A stretch of 64,000 nt of DNA from Utricularia gibba (GCA_002189035.1 NEEC01000019.1:1736001-1800000); one strand, 5' to 3'. Positions 22,882-34,095 are shown, counted from the stretch's first letter. The notes: generated by a model from the letters alone, not told the origin. Numbers and translations: made by a program.

Positions 22882-24653
22882 TCAGATTTCCGGCGCGCGG
22901 AGGCGGTTTGGAGATATCCGGCTGTTCCGTCTCTCGGAATAGCCGCCATTCATTGTCCAGGCGGAGGTGGCGAGGAGTGCCCGAGTGTGCCAACCCAACA
23001 TCAAACAACCATGATTCTCCTCCACGGTGTAACCGTCGCCGCCGTAGAAGGCGAGGAGCGTAATTGCATCCCTGTAGACATTGGAACCGAGATGAACAGG
23101 CTCCAACCCTGCGGAATTGAAGCGGTTTCTCCATTGTGTCAACGGCTCGTGCCTCTCAATTCGATCGACGCCTTCACAGGCGACGACATTGAAAATCTGC
23201 TGCCCCAGATAAGCCTCGGTCATTATCTTATTCTTACGGGTAACCGCCGCATCGGCGCTACCGTCGCCGTCGCAGGTTTCGAGAGAATCGAAGAGGGTAG
23301 AGTAGTATTGCAAGGCTTCAGTGAACCGGCCCAAGAAAAAGTAACTGTTGTGGTTGGCTTCTTGTTCAGCAACAGTCAAAATCTCCGGCTTCACTTCTCG
23401 GATGAGGCGCAGAACCTTGTCTATCGCTCCGGGCTTCGCGAGCAATTGATGCAACTCGAAAATAGAGTTCACTGCCACGGTTTCATCGTCTCTGATATCC
23501 AACATAGCGGCTTCAAGATCAGCTAGCGATTTCGCTACAAAACCTCTGTACTCGAACTGAACATTGACTGTTTTCGCGAACTCGGCTAATCGGAATCCAA
23601 CTTCTTGCAAATAATCGGTCTCATCCAGCGACGGAGGCCCGATCCCGGTGAGGCGGAAAGTGGGGGGCCTCCCTCTCTTGAAGCTAGAGCCTGAAGAAGG
23701 GCCGGCCATTGCATCCCCTGCTTCATACTGAAGTCAATGACATGGACATGGTTTTTGCCTGCAAAAGCTTCAAGAATCGCTTGATTTGCAGTGAAATGGG
23801 AGAATTTAAGACACGGGCACGTTTCGTAGAAATGCATCTGCAGCATATCGGTGAAAGCAGAATCAGGACGATGATCATTCATATGATAGGGCCTGTAAAT
23901 TTTTCTAGCCAAAGCCTCTGCAAAGTATGTGGCCACTTTTCGCATAGCGCCAGCCTGAGAAATGGCAAGGAGGCCGATGTTCTTCACCAACGGTTTGGCT
24001 AAGTTAAAATTCTCCAGCTGCACAGCTTCCGCACAAGCCATTAAGGTATGAACAAGTCTGATTCCATTTTCCTGTGTGTCCATCAGAACAGACCGCGGCG
24101 CCTGCGGTAGCTCCGGCGGGGGTGCAGAATCTTGCACACACGGCGATGTTTTCGCTTTCTTCGCCGGCGGCTGGTGCTGATTCCGAGTCTCCGGCGAAGT
24201 ACGGTGAAACTGGGCGTTAGCAAACACAGCTTTCCCAGGTATAGCGATGAGATCCGACCCAAAATCTAGGTCAACCGCCGCTAATCCGCCGGTTGAAGTT
24301 GGAAGAAAATGATCAAGAGAAGAGTCAAATCCCGGCAACGAGTTGAGCCCAGAAAGCATAGACTCAAGCCAGGAAGAGAGATCCGAGGGATTATAATGAA
24401 GAGTGCGATCCATGGCGGGGAGCTGCGAATACCCATCAACTGCAGCGTTCCCCATGGCCACCTCAATCTGATGAATCTTGTGAGCAACCGCCGCCATGTC
24501 CGACGACTTCACCTTATACCCCAAAACCCCAAAGAGCTCATCATCAACTCCAGCCTCCTCCACCTCACACTGCCTCATTTTACCTTTATCCATAGAACAA
24601 GAGCTCGCAGAACTCAAGAAATAATCCCCGTGATCCAGATTTTCCCTCTTCAT
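22882..24653 (-). CDS. DELLA-type GRAS transcriptional repressor, frameshifted in a C run
   Basis: A nuclear repressor of gibberellin responses that is destroyed after binding GID1. The start is the ATG at 24653 (MKREN, as in GAI/RGA). The N-terminus has a variant DELLA motif, [16 protein letters not shown], at residues 38-53, and a variant VHYNP motif, [16 protein letters not shown], at 85-100. PPAKKAK near residue 162 is a likely nuclear signal. The GRAS domain starts near [14 protein letters not shown] (199), followed by [20 protein letters not shown] (303-322). At GGPP (residue 331) the frame breaks at six G on the plus strand (23662-23667); a seventh would restore [18 protein letters not shown] and the rest, including FEYRGFVA, the RVER-like [10 protein letters not shown] and [14 protein letters not shown], to 22882. 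The repaired length would be about 590 residues; as written the product stops after 355. Single exon, as is usual for DELLA genes. Confidence 0.92.
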
Positions 24654-27545
24654 CCTTCTTCCCCAGAAGCAAGAATAAACGAAAGCAGCAAGAACAGGAA
24701 TAACACCGCTTGGTTTTTCACAAAGGCTACCGCTCCTCTGTTTCTGTGATTCTTTGATTTCAGAAAGAGAGAGAGAGAGGCACAAAGTAAGGAGTCAGTG
24801 TGTGGGCATCGCAGAGAGGGGTGCCATTTGGGAGGGAGGGAGGAGGAACAATAATGCTGCCACGAATATATACGCCAACACCTAATTAATTATCCAATAA
24901 ATAATATAATTAAATAAATATCTCTCATTTTAAATTTACAATTTAAATTTCTTACATACACTCATCGGAATTTACAATTCATGCCTTTTCGAATAAGTTG
25001 TTTCACATGGGACGATGGAGGGTAAAAAAAAGGAAATAATGAAAAAGTAAAAACTTTTTAGGGGTAGAGCAACAGATGGTAAAAAACAACACTAATTTCT
25101 CCGTCTCTATCGCATAAACATGTACTATCGTCTGTGTCCCATCAACGTTGCGCCCATTCCATCAACAAATTCGAGGAACTGAAACGCGATGGACGGCCAG
25201 ATCTCACTCATTCAAATCCGACGGACTCCATGCTTACCAGCCACCAAGTCACAAACTTATTTTTCTAATAATAAATTTAAATATTTAAATTAATAATCGA
25301 AAAATGATTCAATTCTTGTTTTTGATGAGTATATTAAATTTATTACCTTAATTTTCTTTTTATTTTTTTTAAGTTTTTGAGGGATAAGGAGGCGCGTGGG
25401 GAACTGTAGGTTGGATGGGGGCGTGAAGGAGACTTGGCGAACACACGGGATCAAATGATAACGAGATTTCGAACTCAGGCCTGCCCCAGCAACAGGGAAC
25501 AAATTGACCAACGGACCCCGCCCACCGCCGTTAAAGACCCTACTAACCGCTCAGTTAACGGCGTTACAGTCCCCTGCCGTATCGTCTCAAATTCCGGTGC
25601 CGTCCAATCCAATCTCCTCTGCCTTTTAAAATCCCGAGTGTGTGTGTGATACACGCACAACCCACACCAAGTATCATTATTTTATTCAACTATGAGAGGC
25701 GCCAGGCGGGGACTATCGAGTACTGCTGCATCTCCGTATTCGCGGAGTTCATGAGTTGATTTTACTTTTCTTAGAAGCAATCATGAGTTCCCATTTGCCC
25801 CTCCTGCACTGACCAATGATATGCACTGTAAATGAGTCGACGTGGTACGCCGCAGAGGTGGAAGCCAAGTCTTGTGGCTCAAAATGAAGTGGAGCACACA
25901 AGTTGTTCGATGTAATGGCTGACAGGGGGCATGATGGCAATTCCGCTTCCTTTTTATGTATGTATCCTCATAATTGAATGGTGGAGCACACGAACTGCTC
26001 CAAGCAATGGGTGACAGGGGCGAAGGCAGGCAGTGCTAGTGAGTAAAATAGTGGAGCACACTGCGTGTTCGACGTAATGTTTGAGAGAGTGTGTCAGATA
26101 ATTTCCCCGGAGGGGGGAATGCAGCACCAACATTGGAGTCTGGAGTAAAGCAGGACCAGGATATATCTACAGTACAGAGCCTGCCTGCAAGCAGAAAAAC
26201 AACTGATCTATCATTTATTTCTGATTGCATGGCAGGTAGGGTGAGAGAAAGAAAGATGAAATGACAATCCAATCCAGAGACGGTAGCTACCAAGTGGGTT
26301 TACTCAATTTTCTCTGCTGCATCATGTGAAGCATGTCAGTTCACACACGACCACAACCTTCTTAGCACCTCATCTGACGCTCTAGTTTCAGGAAAGAAAG
26401 TCTCACATGAACCAGCCGGAAGCCATCCCACCCGCTCCGATGAATTCAAACTTCGTTGTGTGAACATCAATTATTGGGGAAAGGATCTGTGTTAGTCGGA
26501 AGAAGAGCCCTGGGGGTCACTGAAAATCACCTTTCCGAATCGGGAAATCCAAGTCTCTTCACGTGAGTCGTGGGAAATAACTTTTGCAGGGGGAGACAAG
26601 AAAATGAACAGCAGAAAAAATTTACGGCGTTGAGCGGAACCACCACGGTTTTTGGCTGAGATACTTGGGGGTGAAGAGACTGAACCATGGGGGAGAAAAA
26701 TCTGAAGCGAAAGCTATCGGTGGATAGCTGCTGCCGTATTGAATGCGTTGGTGTACGCACTGTGTGCTGGGTCTGAAACAACAGCTATGAAATTGAACTG
26801 CAGTGGCAGGAACACACTCATTTTACCGATTAGCATTGGGAAAAGAAAATTGAATACAAGGATGTATTACCGGCCGCTTTTTAGCACTGGACTGCATGTT
26901 GGTGGGATCCAATGAAGACTCCGCCCCAATTTCTCCCAAGAAACCTGAATCATCGCACGAAGAGCGATATGAATCAAGCGAGCGAATTCCTCCGACATCC
27001 TTTGAAACCAAACGTCGAACACTTACTCTACACACCCGTCATTCCCCTGTTCTTCCAAAAGGAGCCTTCAATGCCCACATTTTCACAAACAACGTGTCTA
27101 CTTTTCTCATCGCCGACCGATTACACCTCATCGCGTTTGAGAAATTAAGCCATGGCCGTCTCGACTATCGGTGAATGATCTGGACTCGCAGAATGGATCA
27201 CTGGTTTTCTGAAAATGGAAGCGACTGGATGATTCATCACACCCAAGAATACCTCCATGCACCGACTGATGACGGATCTTTTCATCGCCTTACGCTTCTT
27301 CCGCTCCAACCTTCCGTCGTCGTTTTCCGACATCTTCGGCTTCTCCGCCCCCGTCTCGTCACCACAACCAATATTTGAATCGATCAGTGAGAAACAAAAC
27401 CCACTATAATATCCAGAGAAACGGGGAAATTGCCACATTTTTCAAAAGTACCTGGTTTTTATATTATTATTTTATGAAAATTAATGCTACATTCATACCT
27501 TTATTTTACAGTCAATGGCTTTCAAGAGGATTTCAAGTTACGAAC
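24654..27545. other. Intergenic: DELLA 5' region to the LUSTR gene
   Basis: 24,654-24,850 is the DELLA 5' leader, with an AG run at 24765-24779. The region 25,690-27,440 is not AT-rich, contains three short repeats listed separately, and may be transcribed. The longest plausible minus-strand start is the ATG at 27333, a 62-codon frame (MSENDDGRLERKKRKAMKRS to 27145) with a possible splice donor after CMEV. No known domain is present, so I do not call a gene. Confidence 0.45.
25888..26090 (+). repeat. Three imperfect about 40-bp direct repeats with a PPR-like coding pattern
   Basis: Copies start near 25888, 25979 and 26050. Each has GTGGAGCACAC, then a (T)GTTCGA-like core, then GTAATG or GCAATG. 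Translated in the repeat's own frame they read SGAHKLFDVMADRG, GGAHELLQAMGDRG and SGAHCVFDVMFERV, which resembles the second helix of a pentatricopeptide repeat. The copies are not joined into one open frame. They may be relics of a PPR gene or short upstream frames of a transcript. Confidence 0.35.
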
Positions 27546-28853
27546 ATGTCGGTCGCTGGCGTCGCCGTGATTCTCCTCGCCGTGCTGTCGCTTGCCGCCG
27601 CCGAAATTCGCTTCTCAGAAGTAAGATCCGATCCCCGCCCAATAATTCCTTTTGACGAGTTCGGGTTCACTCCTCGCGGCCAGTTGGAACTGAACGTGAC
27701 CCATCTTTCCCTGTCGGGGTCTCCCGACCAGTCGGCGTTGGACAAAGTGGGATTCTTTCTCTGCACCAGGGGCTCCTGGATCCATGTGCTTCAGCAGATC
27801 GAGGACGCCGAGATCGGCTGCGTTCTCGAATCCGATGCTGTGCAAAAAGTCTTCACCTTCGATCAATTGCCCAGCCCTGAGCCTTCCGGATTCAATCACT
27901 TGAACGCCGAAACGGTTGCAGATCAATACACACTCGTTTTCGCCAACTGTCTCACGCAGTCGAAGGTCACGATGGACGTGCGATCGGCGACGTATAATTT
28001 GGAAGACGGCAAATCGAATCGCCGCGATTATCTCTCTGCCGGTAAAACCTTCGTACCCAGGTACTTCCTGCTTTCCATGGTCTATTTCGTTCTAGGTGGC
28101 ATTTGGATCGGTGTTCTGCACAAGAACAGGACCACCGTTTTTCGAATCCACTTCTTTATGTTGGCTGTTGCGCTCCTAAAAGCGGTGAATTTGCTCTGTG
28201 AGGCTGAGGATAAGTCGTACATCAAGCGAACCGGGTCTCCTCATGGCTGGGATATCCTTTTTTACATCTTCAGCTTCATGAAGGGGATAACTCTGTTCAC
28301 TGTGATCGTCTTGATCGGTACTGGGTGGTCGTTTCTGAAACCCCATCTTCAAGACAGAGAAAAGAAGGTCTTGATGGTCGTGATCCCTCTTCAAGTAGTA
28401 GCCAATGTGGCACAAGTTGCGATCGACGAGAGTGAACCCTTTGGCCAGGACTGGGCGACATGGAAGCAAGTCTTCCTGCTCGTGGATGTTGTCTGCTGTT
28501 GTGCAATCCTCTTCCCCATCGTCTGGTCCATCAAGAACTCACGGGAGGCCGCCAGAATTGATGGAAAAGCTGCAGTGAGCTTGATGAAGTTGACTCTCTT
28601 CAGGCAATACTACATCGTGGTTATCTGCTACATCTACTTCACAAGAGTTGCAGTCTATGCACTCGAAACCATCACCTCGTATCGATACCTGTGGACCGCC
28701 GTCGTCGCCGGAGAGTTTGCAACACTCGGATTTTATGTGTTCACAGGCTACAAGTTCAAACCTGAGGCCAACAATCCGTACCTCGCCGTTGACGATGAGG
28801 ACGAGGAGGCTGCCGCACAACAGTTCAAGCTTGAAGATGAATTTGAATTGTGA
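27546..28853 (+). CDS. Lung seven-transmembrane receptor family protein (LUSTR; CAND6/7, GPR107-like), 435 aa
   Basis: A Golgi/endomembrane seven-pass protein related to animal GPR107/108 and to the Arabidopsis candidate GPCRs CAND6 and CAND7. Single exon. The start is the ATG at 27546 (MSVAGVAVILLAVLSLAAAE), which begins a clear signal peptide; the longer frame upstream starts at TTG. Residues about 20-170 form the luminal domain, with SALDKVGFFLCTRGSW and the paired cysteines. The seven helices follow from about 172: YFLLSMVYFVLGGIWIGVLH, then FFMLAVALLKAVNLLCEA, GITLFTVIVLIGTGWSFLKP and so on, including the family signature LKPHLQDREKKVLMVVIPLQ. The tail is acidic (DDEDEEAA). Arabidopsis CAND7 is also intronless and about 440 residues, so the length fits. 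It is intact with no frame break. Confidence 0.94.
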   Translation: MSVAGVAVILLAVLSLAAAEIRFSEVRSDPRPIIPFDEFGFTPRGQLELNVTHLSLSGSPDQSALDKVGFFLCTRGSWIHVLQQIEDAEIGCVLESDAVQKVFTFDQLPSPEPSGFNHLNAETVADQYTLVFANCLTQSKVTMDVRSATYNLEDGKSNRRDYLSAGKTFVPRYFLLSMVYFVLGGIWIGVLHKNRTTVFRIHFFMLAVALLKAVNLLCEAEDKSYIKRTGSPHGWDILFYIFSFMKGITLFTVIVLIGTGWSFLKPHLQDREKKVLMVVIPLQVVANVAQVAIDESEPFGQDWATWKQVFLLVDVVCCCAILFPIVWSIKNSREAARIDGKAAVSLMKLTLFRQYYIVVICYIYFTRVAVYALETITSYRYLWTAVVAGEFATLGFYVFTGYKFKPEANNPYLAVDDEDEEAAAQQFKLEDEFEL

Positions 28854-29768
28854 ATGACTCTCTTCTCATTTATATTTTGTTGATGATGGTTTATTTAAAG
28901 TTTATGATTATTCACGAATTTTCATTAATAAATATAATATATTTATATTTTAATATAAATATAAATAAATTAATATTTTTAATATAAAACATAAACATAA
29001 TATTTTTAAATATAAGTTAATATTTTATATATTTTAATCGAGAAAAATATAAAATCATTGATAATTTAAATATTAATATGATTTTTTTAATATTATATAT
29101 ATTAAAGAATAATTACATTATGGTTATATATTGATTAATATATATATATATATTATTATTTTATATCAATCTAAAATATATAATTTTAATATAAATATAT
29201 TGTAATTGAATAAAATTGAATATAATTGAACATTGATCTTATTTGTATTTGTTTAACAAAATAATCAAACATATATTTTATTTATGTTCTTTTTATTTAT
29301 ATTATTCAAATAAAAATAAATAATTTTAATCGAATCGAACACAATTTGAACATGAGTTGTTCGAACATGAATAAATTTTTTGTTCGATAAAATTAAACAA
29401 ACGAACACAAACATAAATGTTCATGTTCGTTCATTCGATATAACATCCTTATATATACATACAAATTTCTATTTATACTGATTTCATTTCATTGTAAAAG
29501 TAGTTGATGAGAATATAAAGAAGACATCATTCTGTAACTAAGAATTAGTATATTCCAACAATTTTCGATACTGAAATTATTAGAACAAATAATTTCACAT
29601 CAAAATTTGGAATTCAAATAAGTAAATATATTAGGATTAATATTTTCTAATATGATTCATTCATGTTTTATGATCGTCCTATCTATCATATTCTTAATTT
29701 CAATAGAAACGGCAATACAAGACAAAACCCTTGTTTCAGTACTCAAAACATGCATATCAATTAGGAAC
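28854..29768. other. AT-rich intergenic region left of the small-protein cluster
   Basis: Extremely AT-rich with many ATATATA tracts, for example near 29,143-29,155. No gene seen. Confidence 0.6.
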
Positions 29769-30059
29769 CTAAGAGCATTCACGGCCGATCCCAATACTCG
29801 AAGGGGTTTTCTGAACGATCTCAATCTGGACCACGATGAAGTTATCAATCTTAAACCATGATTTGATTATTCTGGAACAATCATTGGGGAGATAACAGAA
29901 CTTGTATTCATGTATATCCCCGCGCGGATTCACCACTGTGATTCGTAGAAGCTTGTTATCCAACACATGCGCCATGAACGTCACATCACCTTCCACCTCA
30001 AGCTTGAACTCATAAATGGACTCATTGGGTTTTGAAATCTCTATATTTCCAAGGATCAT
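29769..30059 (-). CDS. Alpha-crystallin-like small protein, cluster copy 1 (96 aa)
   Basis: An intact member of the tandem family. An upstream ATG at 30116 is in frame, but it lies only a few bases from the TTATATAA box (30122-30129) and so would be before the expected transcription start; the family-wide position favours the ATG at 30059 (MILGNIEISKPNES). The core reads YEFKLEVEGDV, FMAHVLDNKLLRITVVNPRG, DIHEYKFCYLPNDC and IDNFIVVQIEI, followed by a short tail ending GIGRECS. The order and spacing of hydrophobic strands, and the LPxDC turn before the last strand, suggest a shortened alpha-crystallin fold. No signal peptide, so probably cytosolic. Downstream of a CSLD 3' fragment (30290-30700), as in the other duplicated units. 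Function unknown. Confidence 0.7.
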   Translation of the reverse strand: MILGNIEISKPNESIYEFKLEVEGDVTFMAHVLDNKLLRITVVNPRGDIHEYKFCYLPNDCSRIIKSWFKIDNFIVVQIEIVQKTPSSIGIGRECS

Positions 30060-30289
30060 ATTCACCCCTTTCTTATTTTTTTCCTTGAAGATTTTGTGGT
30101 TTGTTGATAGGTTCATGCAACTTATATAACCATCATATTTTGCGAAATAATAACAAAAAATTCAAAATATTTATTAATAAGATATTAAATTATATCAGGT
30201 TTACCGAATTTTTGTAATCATTTTAAAATTTTTCCTAGAATATTGAAAAAGTTCCTTATATTCTGCTAAATCAAATTTAATGTTTTTAA

Positions 30290-30700
30290 TAAAAATTTGT
30301 AAAAAAGTACATAAAATTGTATTTTATTCTGCTAAATTTGAAAATCATGGAAAGGTGAGGCCAGTGGAACCCGAATTGGGCTACCCGTTGTTGGGCTTGA
30401 CGGCCGCCTACAGCAACGAAAGTGTTATCCCAATAAGCCCACGTCAGCCGTAGATGATCGCCGGAGTTTTTGCTCGTCGGTCCATAAAACTGAACACAGG
30501 CAACGTTTCGTACACCGTCCTCGAGAAGGCTACTACCACTTCACCAGATAGAATGCTCCTCTGCCGCAGATTTCGCGGTGAGCGTGAAGGATATCTCAAT
30601 CCCCGTGATCACTTCAAGGAGTCCTTCCACCACCGCCGCCACGGAGGCGCTGGTGCCGGAAATCAGCCAGAACCGCTCGTTCCTCCACGAAAAGGGTAGA
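30290..30700 (-). pseudogene. Broken 3' fragment of the CSLD gene, copy 1
   Basis: Matches the 3' end of the CSLD gene at 42,640-43,190 on the same strand: it begins in the 3' flank (AAAGTACATAAAATTGT), continues through the last coding segment and the TTTCGTACACCGTCCTCGAG block, and stops at a shared breakpoint CTCCACGAAAAG. Two internal deletions of roughly 60 bp each remove coding sequence. It encodes no catalytic motif and is a relic of segmental duplication. Confidence 0.85.
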
Positions 30701-31317
30701 AACGTTTTAAGGTCAGTATAGAATATTTATATTTAAATTGAAATATATATGATTGTTTGATTGATTAATATATGAATATCAATTTTATATTATTATAATA
30801 GACATTTGATAACAAGGTATTAATATGTATAAATATAATGTAATTAATTATGTAAACAATTAATTGTATATAATGTTTGATATACGAGAATATAAATTTA
30901 AATATAAACGATATACATATAACTAGGTTTTCATCTATTTATATATATTATTCATATATTCAATAAATGAAGATGTGAATAGTATAATTATATTAAATTA
31001 ATATGCATATATTAATCAATCAAACAACGATATATATGTAAATTTATATATATAACATTTATACTTTCTTATCAAACAATATCTAACATACTCATTTTTT
31101 AAGTATATCATTGATATACACAAATAAAGTAAGTACTAGTTATGTGTATAACAATCATATATTAAAACATAATATACAATTGAATATGTATAATATATAC
31201 ACATTCAATTACATCATACTTAAACATATTAATAATTTACTATCGAAATGACACCAAGGTAATTAAGAATGCAGTATATTCCAAATACACTCAAAGTAGC
31301 TCAAACGGGAAGAACAT
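30701..31317. other. AT-rich spacer
   Basis: Nothing recognisable; mostly A/T with TATATA tracts. Confidence 0.6.
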
Positions 31318-31437
31318 TCAGCGTCGGATCCCAGCATCGGAAGACGCATTTTGAGCGATCCCCACACCCTAAGAAGCACGTTCATCGAGGTTAAACTCGA
31401 CTACGACGAAGCCGTCAATCTTTTTGGTTGATTCAAT
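31318..31437 (-). pseudogene. Small-protein family relic (C-terminal part only)
   Basis: Reads KKIDGFVVVEFNLDERAS, an in-frame TAG, then VGIAQNASSDAGIRR and TGA. This is the last strand and the repeat tail of the family, most like copy 32516-32893. The N-terminal two thirds are deleted, and the DNA to the right joins directly to the family's promoter-type sequence. Confidence 0.8.
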
Positions 31438-32224
31438 TACGGAAAAGTTGCATAATTTTTGTATTCATTTTTAGGACATGCAATTCTTTTTGCTACTAAT
31501 ACAAAATAGTTATGTTGTATGGAGACGTTTAAAGAGAATCTGTTGAGTTATATAAAAAAGATTAAAATCAATTGAATATATTTAGAATTTGTAATTTCTA
31601 AATGAGGCAGCGAGTATAATAAAAGACTATTGGGATTCTTTTATGGCTTTTATATTGAGTAATTTTTTCTTTATTCTTAATTTTTTTAAATAGCGAAAAA
31701 AGGTTCATTAGCTCATTCTCTATTTAGACTCTATGGCTATGTTTAGAATTTTTTTGAATAATATATATATTACCTTTTTTTCTACGAAAACATTTCTTTT
31801 AAATCATTTTTTAAAAATAGTGACTACAAAGAATAGAATAGTTGATTGATTCAAAATTTATAATTTCCATATATAAGCTTCAAATTTGAATTCCGAAATT
31901 AAACTATAATTAGAAATTTAAGAATTTGACTGATAGGAGGAACACGATATACATAAAAAAATATGGATTATATTTTAATAAACTAATTCTAATCAATTAT
32001 TAATAATTTTTAATTTATTGTATATTTAATCATATCATTTAATTTTAATTTTGTCCATGTACTATTTTTTGATGTAATAAAGAAGGCTCCACCAATGAAC
32101 TGCTATTCGGCCAAGGAGTGTATTACAAGTCTTACAATTCTTGATGAAATATATGAAAAATGGTCATTCTCAATTAAAATTTTTTATCTGAATATGTGAG
32201 AAATTGAAAATACTAAGAATTTTG
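31438..32224. other. Duplicated upstream flank of the small-protein unit
   Basis: AT-rich sequence that parallels 33,040-33,810, the upstream flank of the next copy. Noncoding. Confidence 0.55.
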
Positions 32225-32360
32225 TAAATGACCCTTCGACCCCGTTTCGTACACTATCCTCGAGAAGGCTACCACCGCGGCGATGATGCTCACCATTCCG
32301 ATCACTATGTGCCGGAAATCAGCCGGAACTGCTCGTTTCTCCACGAAAAGAGTTGAAACG
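32225..32360 (-). pseudogene. Broken 3' fragment of the CSLD gene, copy 2
   Basis: A short block with TTTCGTACACTATCCTCGAG and CCATTCCGATCACTATG, then CTCGTTTCTCCACGAAAAGA. It ends at the same breakpoint (CTCCACGAAAAG) as copy 1, so both probably come from one ancestral truncated copy. Large internal deletions. Confidence 0.8.
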
Positions 32361-32515
32361 TTTTGAGATCATCGTGAATTTCACACAAGGTAATTAAGAA
32401 TTCAGCATATTCCAATGCACTGAAACATCAAAGCAGCTCAAACAAGAAGAAACTCTCAAAGCATGCAAAACCAGCAAATGAATCAGGAACCAAATAAGCA
32501 AACAAGGAAGAACGT

Positions 32516-32893
32516 TCAGAGTCTGAGCCCAGCATCCGAAGGCGCATTTTGAGCGACACGCGCACCCGAAGAGGCATTTTGAGCGATCTGCACACCGGAA
32601 GGCGCATTTTGAACCATCCCTACAGCCGAACCGGCATTTCCAGCGAGCTCAAACTCGACCACGATGAAATTGTCAACCTTTTTGGATGATTTGATCTTTC
32701 TGGTGCAATCCTTGGGGAGGGGACAAAACTTGTATTCATGAATATCGCGGCGGCTGTTCATCACATCGATCCGCAGAGCTTCACCCATCACCCTCGATGA
32801 AAACTTGGTCACAGAGTCTTTCACTTGAAGCTTGAACTCGTACCTGGATCCTGTGTACAGTAAACTCTCAATGTCTCCGATTATCATGTTCAT
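32516..32893 (-). CDS. Alpha-crystallin-like small protein with decapeptide tail, cluster copy 2 (125 aa)
   Basis: Intact. The start is the ATG at 32893 (MNMIIGDIESLL); the open frame extends past the TTATATAA box at 32952-32959 and so cannot begin further up. The core reads YEFKLQVKDSV, FSSRVMGEALRIDVMNSRRD, IHEYKFCPLPKDCTRKIKSS and VDNFIVVEFELAGN. After the core come about three copies of a ten-residue unit, VQNAPSG/AQNASSG/AQNAPSD, each encoded by a 30-bp repeat, ending DAGLRL. No signal peptide. The core parallels the C-terminal half of alpha-crystallin domains (strand, turn, LPxxC, final hydrophobic strand). The tail is polar and probably disordered. It has its own promoter box and lies beside CSLD fragment copy 3. 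Function unknown. Confidence 0.75.
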   Translation of the reverse strand: MNMIIGDIESLLYTGSRYEFKLQVKDSVTKFSSRVMGEALRIDVMNSRRDIHEYKFCPLPKDCTRKIKSSKKVDNFIVVEFELAGNAGSAVGMVQNAPSGVQIAQNASSGARVAQNAPSDAGLRL

Positions 32894-32951
32894 TTTCGTC
32901 TCCTTCTTCGATTCTCTAGGCTTCTGTGGTTTCCTGCAACGTTGCTCCGGT

Positions 32952-32959
32952 TTATATAA
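32952..32959 (-). promoter_or_regulatory. TATA box of cluster copy 2
   Basis: TTATATAA about 60 bp before the start codon. Equivalent boxes occur at 30122-30129, 37972-37979, 39644-39653 and 42147-42155 before the other copies. Confidence 0.6.
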
Positions 32960-33814
32960 GGGTTTCGTTTTGATAATATATTGGGTAATTACCAAAGAAA
33001 AAACAGAAATAATTGGAAATATTCATTGTTGAATATATTGATTATGGAAAATTTACAAAATTTTTGTATTTATTTTTAGAAAATATGCAATTTCTTGGAG
33101 ATTTCTTTTTGTTACTAATACAAAATAGTTATCTTATATGTAGACGTTTGAATTGAATCTGTTAAATAATATTAAAAAGATTAAAATCAATTAAATATAT
33201 TCAGAATTTGGTAATTTCCAAACATGGCAGCGATATTGGGATTCTTTTGTGGCTTTTATATTGAGTAATTTGTTATTTATTCTTATTTTTTAATATAAAA
33301 AAGTTCATTATCTCTTTCTCTACTTAGATGTTTAGAATTTTTTTGATTAATATAGATTACTTTTTTTTCTATGGAAACGTTTGATATTAATTTTTTTAAT
33401 CAATTTTAAAAAATAGTGACTATAAGGAATTGAATATTTGATTGATTCAAAATTTATAGTTTCCATATACATGTTCAAATTTGAATTCCGAAATTAAACT
33501 GTAATTAAAATTTAAGAATTTGATTGATAGGATGAGAACGAGATATATAAAATATGAATTATATTTGAAAAAACTAAGTTAAATAGATTATTAATTATTT
33601 ATAATTTATTTATTATTTTTTTATCATATTTTTTAATTTTAATTTTCTCGATGTGCTATTGTTTGATGTGTAATAAAGAAGATGCCGCCAATGAACTGGT
33701 GCACTTCACCTCGGATGTATTATAAATCTAGTTATCCTTAATAAAGTATGAAAAAAATATTATCCTTAATTAAAAATTTTTAATTTAGATAAAATGAGAG
33801 GGTGGACAATTTTG

Positions 33815-34095
33815 TAAATGATCGATCCGGCCCGGTTTTGTACACTGTCCTCGAGAAGGCTGCTACCATGGCGATATGTTCACTATGCCGATCACTATGG
33901 GGAAATATGACATCCAGTAGCCCTTACAGCACCGCCGCTAAGTGGGTTGCTGGTGCCGGAAATGAGCCAGAACTGCTCGTTTCTCCACCGTTGCTCCCGC
34001 TCTACGCCGACCAATTCACTTCCAGAATGGCTAATCCGATGAGGCAGAGAACAGAGACAGTGCGTGGAGAAACCAGCAGACGATGAGAACAGAAA
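33815..34095 (-). pseudogene. Broken 3' fragment of the CSLD gene, copy 3
   Basis: Matches parts of CSLD between about 42,930 and 43,360: TACACTGTCCTCGAGAAGG, then GCTGGTGCCGGAAATGAGCC, CCGATGAGGCAGAG and AACAGAGACAGTG, with several deletions between blocks. It extends further into CSLD than copies 1 and 2, so it represents a different or less truncated copy. Confidence 0.8.

Noticed and set aside
22798-23526. A 242-codon plus-strand frame
   Set aside because: It is antisense to the conserved C-terminal half of the DELLA gene; a shadow of GC-rich coding sequence.
30060-30116. Start of cluster copy 1 at the upstream ATG (30116)
   Set aside because: It lies only a few bases from the TATA box, so it should be before the transcription start; family alignment supports the ATG at 30059.
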